A DNA stretch of 64,000 nucleotides from DASXQK01 sp963724385 (GTDB lineage Bacteria > Pseudomonadota > Alphaproteobacteria > Dongiales > Dongiaceae): the NCBI GenBank assembly GCA_963724385.1, contig CAVRUJ010000001.1, positions 1,922,001-1,986,000 on the forward strand. Reading direction: 5' to 3'. Position numbers and translations under genes: made by a program. Below the pieces are notes generated by a model. The model saw only the letters and a program-made list of their open reading frames with translations, had not been told where the DNA came from and did no database searches. Position 1 is the first letter of the stretch. Each line of letters begins with the position of its first letter. Below are positions 57,157 to 64,000 of the stretch, piece by piece.

Positions 57157-58014
57157 ATGAGCCATGGTCAGGAAATTGTCGGCGTGAATCAGTCCTTTCT
57201 CAACACGGGGCGGCTGGACCCGGTTTCCCGGGCCCCATCCTGGGGATCGGCCGAGGATCTCAGCGGCTACATCGCCCAGTCGGTGCGACAGGCCCCGGTC
57301 CTGGAGACTCCATTCATCCACGCGACCCTTCGGAACATATTTCCGGAGAGCATCTATGAGGCGATTCTCGAAGGCATGCCCGATACCGCCGACTATCGGG
57401 CCATGTCCGGCCGGAGCAAATCGGCGAAGCTGCAGGACGGAACGCCGACCCGTTACAAGATCGACCTGTTCCCCGAATACATCCGCCACTTTCCGGCGCG
57501 CAAGCGCGCGATCTGGTTCCTGGTGGGCAGTGCGCTTCGTTCGCGCCAAGTGCGCTCGGCCTTCGTCGACCTCCTGGCGCCGGGGCTGGAGCGTCGCTTC
57601 GGCAGCGACGGGCGCCAGGTCGGCCTCTATCCCATTCCGGTCCTGACCCGGGACATTGCCGGCTATGCCATCGGCCCTCATCCCGACACCCATTGGAAAG
57701 CCATCACGGTGCAGCTCTATCTGCCGCGCGATGCGTCCGTTGCTCATGTCGGTACCGTCTTCCACGAACTATCGGCGGACGGCGGCCTGAAGCGCTTCAG
57801 CCAGCTTCGGTTCGAACCCAACAGCGGTTACGCATTTGCCGTCGGCAGCGACACCATTCATTCGGTCGATCGGGTAGGAACCGAGGTCCTCACCCGGGAC
57901 AGCATCTTGCTCACCTATTTTCTCGACAAAGGCCCGTTGCGCATCCTGCGCAACCGGGGCAAGCGCGCCGGCAATTTTCTGCTCAATGAGCTGCGCCACG
58001 CGGGGACCAAGTAA
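57157..58014 (+). CDS. 2-oxoglutarate/Fe(II) oxygenase-fold protein
   Basis: 285 residues; ATG at 57157, 67 bases after the oxidoreductase. Core: 'AIGPHPDTHWKAITVQLYLPRD' with the His-x-Asp iron ligands, then 'FEPNSGYAFAVGSDTIHSVDRVG' with the distal His, and 'TRDSILLTYFLDKG' with the 2OG-binding Arg. Typical of prolyl-hydroxylase-type dioxygenases acting on proteins or small molecules. May work with the upstream oxidase. Confidence 0.82.
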   Translation: MSHGQEIVGVNQSFLNTGRLDPVSRAPSWGSAEDLSGYIAQSVRQAPVLETPFIHATLRNIFPESIYEAILEGMPDTADYRAMSGRSKSAKLQDGTPTRYKIDLFPEYIRHFPARKRAIWFLVGSALRSRQVRSAFVDLLAPGLERRFGSDGRQVGLYPIPVLTRDIAGYAIGPHPDTHWKAITVQLYLPRDASVAHVGTVFHELSADGGLKRFSQLRFEPNSGYAFAVGSDTIHSVDRVGTEVLTRDSILLTYFLDKGPLRILRNRGKRAGNFLLNELRHAGTK

Positions 58015-58157
58015 AGCCACAGGACCTCCAGCGTTGCGACGCGGATGACTGCAACACGCGCGCAACGGACCATGTCGGCTTCATCAACCTTGCGTGTATT
58101 CAGCTATGCTTGTGATTCTACGAGTTCAGGCCGTTATGCATTAAGCCTGGATCAACC

Positions 58158-58411
58158 GCCGTGTCGGCGCTGACAGGACAATCCCCATGTCCGATCCCAT
58201 GAATGCCCCTGACCCGATCGATGCCATCAATGACATGGTGCTGGACGATCTGGTGAAGGGATTCCCCGGCGGCCACGCGCCGGTCCGCCTGGGGGATGTC
58301 GGCAAGCAAGGGTGGAACCTGCTGCTCGAGGATCTGCCGCTGCCGCTTGCCGTGCTGAAGCGCGACGTGCTCGATGCGAATGGCCGCTGGATGGCGCGAT
58401 TCCTGAAGGCG
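58158..58411. repeat. direct repeat, left copy (5' part of D-threonine-aldolase-like gene)
   Basis: About 250 bases from CGTCGGCGCTGACAGGACAA to GGCGCGATTCCTGAAGGC, near-identical to 60598-60847. The two copies bracket a minus-strand glycosyltransferase and acetyltransferase. Confidence 0.85.
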
Positions 58412-58510
58412 GCTCGGCAACAGATAGATAGGCGTCGAACCCATAAGCCAGGGCTTACTGCGCCACTCGAGCCTCCGCTTCCGGAGGCGGGTGCCGTCGA
58501 TCCCGATTAG
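58187..58510 (+). pseudogene. 3'-truncated copy of the D-threonine-aldolase-like gene
   Basis: The first 75 codons match the intact gene at 60624 ('DPIDAINDMVLDDLVKGFPGGHAPVRLGDVGKQGWNLLLEDLPLPLAVLKRD'). The sequence then diverges ('ARQQIDRRRTHKPG') and stops at 58510, before the PLP lysine segment. It cannot be active. Several synonymous differences from the intact copy show the duplication is not very recent. Confidence 0.8.
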
Positions 58511-59448
58511 TCAAACCTGAGTTGTCTGATGGCCTCGGCAAAGGCAGATATCTGATGCGATCGCGAGTATGTGGCCACGGCTTCTTCGTCGCGTCGTGGA
58601 AAGAAGTCATCGTCTTCGACCATTCTGACCAGCGCACGCATGATCGCATCGGGGTCGTCGGGCGGGACATTCACGCCGGCACGCGTCGTGCCGACGATTC
58701 TTGCGGCCTCGGTGCCCCGCGTCAAAGCCAGGATAGGCTTCGCCACCTTCAAGTATTCGAAAAGCTTTCCCGTCGCGATGCTAGGGACGTTCGGGGCGGT
58801 AATCAGCAGGAGGACATCCGCCCGGTGCTGGAGTCCGAGGGCGACCGGCCGGTCGACAACACCCCACAACTTGACAGATCCCCTCGCCACCCACGGAGAA
58901 AGAATGGCCACCTCCTCTGGGGACAAGTGGCCGGCGAAATGGAAGAGCAGTCGCTTCGCGATCTCGGGCCTCGCTCCCGTCAGGGACAGCAGGGCGGCGC
59001 TCAGCGCCTGCAGGCCGTTGCCGTTCTGCGAGGTTCCCCAGCGAGAGTAATCCAAGCGCCCCGTGTGACAGATGGTGATCCGCGCGCATGGCACCACCAC
59101 CCTGCGATCGGGCTCGACATCGTCGTGATCGAAGCCGTTGTACATCGTGTGAACGCAGGGGTGTGCGTATCGGCTCTGGAAATACGCGCTGATCGGCGAC
59201 GACACGGTAACAATCATGATGGAGTTCTTGGCGACCTTCGCCTCGATCTCCGCATAGCGTTCCCGATGTAGGGCGTTCGCAGCCGTCTCCAAAGAATCAA
59301 ATAAAAGCCCGTCCCTAAAATCGCTGACCATCGGCACGTCATAGGAAGTCGACAGCGCGAGGCCAGCCTCCAGAGCTTCTATGGGTGGATAGGTGGCGAT
59401 GATCAGGTCTGGCTTGGACCCCTGGCGGATTTCTTTGCAGAAACGCAA
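58507..59448 (-). CDS. GT4-like glycosyltransferase, main C-terminal fragment
   Basis: Minus-strand frame of 313 codons with a GT-B C-terminal domain: 'MVSDFRDGLLFDS', 'VTVSSPISAYFQSRY', 'HTMYNGFDHDDVEP', 'ITICHTGRLDYSRWG', 'LLFHFAGHLSPEEVA', 'LQHRADVLLLITAPNVPSIATGKLFEYLKVAKPILALTRG', the last being the nucleotide-sugar-binding Glu-x7 region. The true start is at about 59668; the frame is broken near 59563 (see fragment). Probably transfers a sugar to a surface polysaccharide. Confidence 0.82.
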   Translation of the reverse strand: MRFCKEIRQGSKPDLIIATYPPIEALEAGLALSTSYDVPMVSDFRDGLLFDSLETAANALHRERYAEIEAKVAKNSIMIVTVSSPISAYFQSRYAHPCVHTMYNGFDHDDVEPDRRVVVPCARITICHTGRLDYSRWGTSQNGNGLQALSAALLSLTGARPEIAKRLLFHFAGHLSPEEVAILSPWVARGSVKLWGVVDRPVALGLQHRADVLLLITAPNVPSIATGKLFEYLKVAKPILALTRGTEAARIVGTTRAGVNVPPDDPDAIMRALVRMVEDDDFFPRRDEEAVATYSRSHQISAFAEAIRQLRFD

Positions 59449-59559
59449 GCATTGCTTCAGCCATGCATTGGGATCGTATTGGTCCGGGCTGCTCGTGGAG
59501 ATCTCGATCGTCCGGTCGCGGACCGTGATCGGCGCCGAACCTTGGGCACAGGTGAGAAC

Positions 59560-59668
59560 CGAGAACGTCCATGCCGAACTTCGGCAGATACTTCATCAGC
59601 GCCCGCGACCGGAGCGACCCAACGCTGTTGGCATCCGCGTGATGGTAGGAAACAAGCAAGACACTCAA
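59560..59668 (-). pseudogene. N-terminal fragment of the GT4-like glycosyltransferase, frameshifted
   Basis: 'MSVLLVSYHHADANSVGSLR' and 'LMKYLPKFGMDV' form the GT-B N-terminus, then the frame drifts. Omitting one base at about 59563 gives 'DVSVLTCAQGSAPITVRDRT' and joins the main fragment. Single-base indel, real or technical. Confidence 0.65.
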
Positions 59669-59771
59669 TTTTCATCCCCTCCTCTCGCCCTCGTGGCGCC
59701 GGTTTTGAACCAGCGCACCCGCAAGCGCTCTGCTCTTGTGTGACATCGATCGCAAGGGCCGCGCAGCCGGC

Positions 59772-60248
59772 TCACGTCCTGGTCTCCTCGAGCCGTTCGG
59801 GGCCAACGAGGCTGTAGCGCGTGCCGTCCCGCGGACAGACGAGATCGGGCGTCAACCGTTCCCCCGCCCGGCTCATCCAGCCGATCCGCCGGCCAGGCAC
59901 GCCCGCCACGAGCGCGAACGGCGGTACATTCCGCGTGACCACGGCCCCGGCTGCGACGAAGGCGAATTCGCCAATGGAATTGCCGCAGATCACCGTGGCA
60001 TTGGCACCGATCGTCGCTCCCCGGCTTACGGCGGTGGCCTGTATTTCTTCCTTGCGGCGAACATGGGCGCGCGGATTTGCGACGTTGGTGAACACGCATG
60101 ACGGGCCGCAGAACACGTCATCGGCCAGGATCACACCCTCGTAGAGGCTGACGTTGTTCTGAATGCGGCAATTGTCGCCAATGCGCACCCGAGGTCCTAC
60201 CATGACGTTCTGTCCCAGGATGCAGCCGCGCCCCAGTTCGAACGTCAC
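59772..60248 (-). CDS. left-handed beta-helix sugar N-acetyltransferase (WbpD/FdtC type), main fragment
   Basis: 158 codons of hexapeptide repeats: 'CILGQNVMVGPRVRIGDNCRIQNNVSLYEGVILADDVFCGPSCVFTNVANPRAHV' and 'RGATIGANATVICGNSIGEFAFVAAGAVVTRNVPPFALVAGVPGRR'. The 'KIQNNVS.YEGV..DDVFCGPS.VFTNV.NPR' signature is that of 3-amino-sugar N-acetyltransferases in O-antigen pathways. The N-terminal part lies in another frame upstream (60231-60375). Confidence 0.85.
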   Translation of the reverse strand: MTFELGRGCILGQNVMVGPRVRIGDNCRIQNNVSLYEGVILADDVFCGPSCVFTNVANPRAHVRRKEEIQATAVSRGATIGANATVICGNSIGEFAFVAAGAVVTRNVPPFALVAGVPGRRIGWMSRAGERLTPDLVCPRDGTRYSLVGPERLEETRT

Positions 60249-60375
60249 CCAGGATGTGGCAAAAGTGCCAAATGCGAGATCGGGCGCCGATCTTCACAGG
60301 ATCATCGACAAAGGCACTCGAATGAATCAAGACGCCGGGAAACCGTGGATCCTCGCGCATTTGGAGATCAGTCAT
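60231..60375 (-). pseudogene. N-terminal fragment of the sugar N-acetyltransferase, frameshifted
   Basis: 'MTDLQMREDPRFPG', 'IHSSAFVDDPVKIGARSRIWHFCHILGDV' is the family's start. The frame breaks in a run of four C (60231-60234 on the + strand); three instead of four would join it to 'GRGCILGQNV'. A homopolymer error or mutation. Confidence 0.7.
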
Positions 60376-60384
60376 TCGGGTCAA

Positions 60385-60597
60385 CCCCCCCCTTTCCGAC
60401 GAATACCACCTATCAGTCTATAGCGGTCTCTCTCCCGTGGTTGTCGAGGATTCCATCCCAGGCTCGCACCGTCCGTCGGGCCTCCAATGCCGGAGTTGGC
60501 GCGAGGGTGGGCTAGTTCGGTCCACGCCGCCGGGTCGAGACCGCGGTTGCGACGCTGCGATGCCGCGCCCTAGACTGGGAATCGTCGACCGGTTCCT
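60385..60597. other. intergenic, no gene seen
   Basis: 213 bases between the acetyltransferase start and the right copy of the direct repeat; presumably holds promoters for both directions. No motif can be asserted. Confidence 0.35.
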
Positions 60598-60847
60598 GCG
60601 TCGGCGCTGACAGGACAATCCCCATGCCCGATCCCATGAATGCCCCCGATCCGATCGACGCCATCGACGACCTGCTGCTGGACGATCTGGTGAAGGGGTT
60701 CCCCGGCGGCCACGCGCCGGTCCGCCTGGGGGATGTCGGCAAGCAAGGTTGGAACTTGCTGCGCGAGGATCTGCCGCTACCGCTTGCCGTGCTGAAGCGC
60801 GACGTCCTCGATGCGAATGGCCGCTGGATGGCGCGGTTCCTGAAGGC
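60598..60847. repeat. direct repeat, right copy (within the intact gene)
   Basis: Matches 58158-58411, beginning CGTCGGCGCTGACAGGACAA 26 bases before the ATG of the intact gene and ending in its codon ~75. Confidence 0.85.
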
Positions 60848-61943
60848 GACCGGTTGCGTCATCGCCCCCCATGGCAAGACGACGATGAGCCCGCAGCTCT
60901 TCAAGCGTCAGCTTGCTGACGGCGCCTGGGCCATCACGATCGCGACCGTATCTCAACTCCAGGTCTGCCGGCGCTTCGGCATCAAGCGGATCCTGCTGGC
61001 GAACCAGCTCATCGGCAAGCAGGCCATTGGCGAGGTGGTGCGCGAGCTGGTTCGCGATCCCGCGTTCGAGTTTTACGCCCTCATAGATTCCATGGAGGGC
61101 GCGGCGATGCTGGCGGCCGAAGCGAAACGCCAAGGTCTCGCCCGGCCGGTGAACCTCCTGTTGGAAGGCGGCATCGAAGGCGGCCGAGCCGGATGCCGCA
61201 ACCGGGAGCAGGCGCTCGCCGTCGCCCGGGCCATCAAGGCGGAGGCTCCGCACCTGGCGCTTGTCGGCGTCGAAGGTTTCGAGGGCCTGATCCGCGGCGC
61301 CAGCACGGCCGAGAACGAGGCCAGGGTCGCGGCCTTCCTCGATTTCCTGGCGGCAATCGCCGCCGACTGCCGGCGGGAGGGCCTGTTCGCTCCGGGCCGC
61401 GTGATCCTCTCGGCCGGCGGCTCCGCCTATTACGACATGGCGGCCGAGCGCCTGGCCGCGGCCGGCATATCGGAGGCCATGGTGGTCCTGCGCAGCGGCT
61501 GCTACCTGACCCAGGATTCGACCGCCTACCGCAAGGCGTTCGAGCGGGTGCGCGAACGCTCGCCGCTCGCCGCCGGTCTCGAGGGCGGACTGATGCCGGC
61601 CTTGGAACTATGGACCTATGTCCAGTCGCGGCCCGAGCCGGGCCGCCTGATCCTTTCCGCCGGCAAGAGGGACGTCTCCTACGATCTCGACCTGCCGGTC
61701 CCGCTCGCCTGGTACCGGCCCGGCGTCGGCCGTTCGGCCTCGCCGCTGGCACCCGGGCATGAGGTCGTGCAACTCAACGACCAGCACGCCCATGTGAAGG
61801 TGCCGGCGCAAAGTCCGCTCCGGCCCGGCGACATGGTGGCGCTCGGCATCTCCCACCCCTGCACGACCTTCGACAAATGGCAGGCCATGTTCCTGGTCGA
61901 CGACGCCTACGACATCGTCGGCGCGATCCGGACGTTTTTTTAG
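60624..61943 (+). CDS. D-threonine aldolase / D-serine dehydratase-like PLP enzyme
   Basis: 439 residues. Alanine-racemase-type PLP barrel: 'VIAPHGKTTMSPQLFKRQLADGAWAITIATVSQLQVCRRFG' with the PLP Lys in PHGKT, 'LLLEGGIEGGRAGCRNREQALAVARAI', 'ILSAGGSAYYDM', and a C-terminal beta domain with the His-x-Cys metal pair in 'GISHPCTTFDKW'. This matches the DSD1-type fold that acts on D-threonine/D-serine or related D-amino acids. Its stop overlaps the convergent kup stop. A truncated copy lies at 58187. Confidence 0.88.
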   Translation: MPDPMNAPDPIDAIDDLLLDDLVKGFPGGHAPVRLGDVGKQGWNLLREDLPLPLAVLKRDVLDANGRWMARFLKATGCVIAPHGKTTMSPQLFKRQLADGAWAITIATVSQLQVCRRFGIKRILLANQLIGKQAIGEVVRELVRDPAFEFYALIDSMEGAAMLAAEAKRQGLARPVNLLLEGGIEGGRAGCRNREQALAVARAIKAEAPHLALVGVEGFEGLIRGASTAENEARVAAFLDFLAAIAADCRREGLFAPGRVILSAGGSAYYDMAAERLAAAGISEAMVVLRSGCYLTQDSTAYRKAFERVRERSPLAAGLEGGLMPALELWTYVQSRPEPGRLILSAGKRDVSYDLDLPVPLAWYRPGVGRSASPLAPGHEVVQLNDQHAHVKVPAQSPLRPGDMVALGISHPCTTFDKWQAMFLVDDAYDIVGAIRTFF

Positions 61944-63862
61944 AACTCCGTCTGCCCGCCCAGTTCGACGACGCGATTGCTGGGGACGCGGAAGAACTCG
62001 ACCGGGCTCAGGGATAGGCGCGAGAGCATCACGAACAGCTCCTTGCGCCAACGGGCGAGACGCATCTTGTCGGAGACCACCAGCTTTTCCCGGCCGACGA
62101 AGACCGAGGTATCCATCAGGTTGAACTGCAGCTCCTTGGAGCGGCATTGGGCGAGGGCGCGCCAGATGTCGGGTTCCTCGGAGAAGCCGTAGCGCACCGC
62201 GACCGTGTGGACCTCATGAGGGAAATGCTTGATTTCCAAGCGGTTCTCCTCGGCCACGCGCGGGATGTCCAGGGTGCGCACGCTCATCAGCACGACGCGC
62301 TCGTGGAGCACTTTGTTGTGCTTCAAGTTGTGGAGCAGGGAGGCAGGCACCTTTTCCAGGTCGGCGGTGAGGAACACGGCCGTGCCCTTGACCCGCGCCG
62401 GATGGCCCGGCCGGATCCCTGCGAGGAACATGTCGAGCGGCAGGCTCTCGTCGCTCCGGCGGGCGACAAGGGCGCTGCGGCCCTTGGTCCAGGTGGACAT
62501 GACAAGGAAGGTGGCGGCGCCGATGAGGAGCGGCGCCCAGCCGCCGTCGGCAACCTTCAGCATGTTGGCGCTGAAGAACGAGAGGTCGACGGCGAGGAAG
62601 ACCGCGAAGAGCGCCAGGGTCGCCGCCCGGTTCCAGCCGCGCACCCTGATGAGGTAGACGGCCGCCAACATGCTTGTGAGGCTCATCGTGCCGGTGACCG
62701 CGATGCCGTAGGCCGACCCGAGCGCGCCGGACGACTTGAAGCCGAGCACGAGGGCGATAACGCAGATGAGCAGCAGGAAATTGACTTTCGGCACGAAGAT
62801 CTGGCCCTGCTGCTGGGCCGAGGTGTGCCGGACCAGGAGCCGCGGCAGGTAGCCAAGCTGCACGGCCTGGCTTGTCATCGAGAAGGCGCCGGATATGACG
62901 GCCTGGGAGGCGATGATGGTCGCAACGGAAGCGAGGATCACCATGGGGACAAGGGCCCAGCCCGGATAGACCCGGTAGAAGGGATTGTCCACCATTTGGG
63001 GGTTGCTCAACAGAAGCGAACCCTGGCCGAAGTAGTTCAGCAGCAGGCAGGGAAACACGAAATAGAGCCAGGCGCGGTTGATGGGCTTGCGCCCGAAATG
63101 GCCCATGTCGGCATAGAGCGCCTCCGCTCCTGTGACCGCCAGCACGACCGCGCCCAGGAGCACGAAGCCGTGCCAGGGGTGGCGGATCAGGAGCCTTGCC
63201 CCCCATTCCGGATCGATGGCCCTGAGAAGGCCGGGATGGTTCGCGAGCTGGTACAAGCCGCCGGCAGCAAGCGCCAGGAACCAGACCAGCATGATGGGGC
63301 CGAAGTAGCTTCCGACTGCCTGAGTGCCTCGCCGCTGCATGGCGAAAAGGCCGAGCAGAAGAACGACCGTCATCGGCAGCACGAAGGGCTCTAGCCCCGG
63401 GGCTATGACCTTCAAGCCCTCGACCGCCGAGAGAACGGAAATGGCCGGCGTGATGACGCCGTCGCCATAGAACAGGGCAGCTCCCGCCATGCCTGCAGCC
63501 AGCACCAAGGCCGCGATCTTCCCGCTCTTGGGCACGCCGCGTAGGGCCAGAGCGGTGAGGGCGAGAATCCCGCCCTCGCCCCGGTTGTCGGCACGCATGA
63601 CGACAAGCACGTATTTGACGGTCACAACGGTGACCAGGGACCAGACGATCAGAGACAGCACACCGAGGATGCCCCGGGTGCTGAGGTCCCCGGTCTGGTT
63701 GAAGCAGATCTGCTCCGTGTAAAGGGGCGAGGTTCCGATGTCGCCATAGACGACGCCGAGCGCCCCCAGCATCAAACTCCCAAGCTGGCGCCTCTCTCCC
63801 GCACCATGCTCTCCCTGGGTCGCAGGCGCGTTGGCGGTCGCTGGCGCGGTCGCTTTCATCAA
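61940..63862 (-). CDS. kup: Kup potassium uptake permease
   Basis: 640 residues with ~12 membrane spans. 'MLGALGVVYGDIGTSPLYTEQICF' is the Kup signature, with 'ADNRGEGGILALTALA', 'YGDGVITPAISVLSAVEGLKV', 'TGAEALYADMGHFGRKPINRAWLYFVFPCLLLNYFGQGSLLL' and 'GIAVTGTMSLTS' all conserved. The C-terminal cytoplasmic domain ends 'VELGGQTEF'. It is a proton-coupled K+ importer. Start ATG at 63862 after AGAGAGGTTG. Full length. Confidence 0.96.
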   Translation of the reverse strand: MMKATAPATANAPATQGEHGAGERRQLGSLMLGALGVVYGDIGTSPLYTEQICFNQTGDLSTRGILGVLSLIVWSLVTVVTVKYVLVVMRADNRGEGGILALTALALRGVPKSGKIAALVLAAGMAGAALFYGDGVITPAISVLSAVEGLKVIAPGLEPFVLPMTVVLLLGLFAMQRRGTQAVGSYFGPIMLVWFLALAAGGLYQLANHPGLLRAIDPEWGARLLIRHPWHGFVLLGAVVLAVTGAEALYADMGHFGRKPINRAWLYFVFPCLLLNYFGQGSLLLSNPQMVDNPFYRVYPGWALVPMVILASVATIIASQAVISGAFSMTSQAVQLGYLPRLLVRHTSAQQQGQIFVPKVNFLLLICVIALVLGFKSSGALGSAYGIAVTGTMSLTSMLAAVYLIRVRGWNRAATLALFAVFLAVDLSFFSANMLKVADGGWAPLLIGAATFLVMSTWTKGRSALVARRSDESLPLDMFLAGIRPGHPARVKGTAVFLTADLEKVPASLLHNLKHNKVLHERVVLMSVRTLDIPRVAEENRLEIKHFPHEVHTVAVRYGFSEEPDIWRALAQCRSKELQFNLMDTSVFVGREKLVVSDKMRLARWRKELFVMLSRLSLSPVEFFRVPSNRVVELGGQTEF

Positions 63863-64000
63863 CCTCTCTTCTCCGGAAGATCGGGCACCAGGTTGCCAGC
63901 TATCCTGGGGTTCAGGCCTTGGGCGGCGGAAGGGACATACCGCCAGAGCGGAAAAATTGCCAGACCGGACATACTGAATGTCTCCGCCCGCTTCAAGCCC
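63863..64000. other. kup upstream region
   Basis: 138 bases to the window edge. It should hold the kup promoter. No gene or riboswitch pattern seen. Confidence 0.4.

Overview
The window is high-GC DNA with alphaproteobacterial traits: abundant GC-rich intergenic hairpin repeats, an ECF sigma/anti-sigma pair, Tad minor pilins and Kup. I cannot name the genus. The first ~37.6 kb is the right part of a short-tailed-phage-like prophage. It holds an SU10-type major capsid protein, a head-tail adaptor, a P22 gp10-like tail protein, small glycine-rich virion proteins, soluble lytic transglycosylases (SLT), a tail fibre, and a lysis cassette (SprT-like protein, T4-type lysozyme, holin candidate, spanin-like genes). 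Terminase, portal, integrase and repressor are not in view and may lie to the left.

Layout: 0-3.2 kb, capsid block. 3.2-4.7 kb, two host-type genes (VOC, SnoaL-like) bracketed by two copies of a composite repeat. 4.7-7.7 kb, adaptor and tail genes. 7.9-9.5 kb, a membrane c-di-GMP phosphodiesterase lying between duplicated pieces of two tail genes. 10.5-17.0 kb, a tandemly amplified cassette of secreted Ivy-like lysozyme inhibitors (four copies) and SLT transglycosylases (three copies), with truncated or full copies of a small phage gene. 17.0-21.7 kb, putative ejection proteins; the last ends in a low-GC, GHH-type polymorphic-toxin-like domain followed by a probable immunity gene. 21.7-25.5 kb, two methyltransferase-like genes and a tail fibre with a signal peptide. 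25.7-35.3 kb, glycan cargo: an acyltransferase, two tandem glycosyltransferase-like genes, and a six-gene nucleotide-sugar operon (E1alpha, E1beta, a PLP enzyme with His in place of Lys, epimerase, HddC-like, HddA-like). 35.6-37.6 kb, lysis genes, with the Rz1-like gene split by a ~110-bp mobile-looking repeat.

From 38 kb the content looks chromosomal: M23 peptidase, D-aminoacylase, two aldo/keto reductases, three Tad pilin genes, ECF sigma/anti-sigma, a subtilase and a secreted protein that both carry Gly-Asn repeats, a glyoxalase, an ABC exporter with a NEW3-domain protein, FAD oxidoreductase, 2OG-Fe(II) oxygenase, a glycosyltransferase and acetyltransferase inserted between a truncated and an intact copy of a D-threonine-aldolase-like gene, and Kup.

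The most interesting possible system is the Ivy-like inhibitor/transglycosylase array together with the ejection-protein toxin/immunity pair. It suggests a phage-borne set of cell-wall enzymes, their inhibitors and a swappable toxin. Six genes carry apparent single-base frameshifts, so sequence error must be excluded before calling them decayed.
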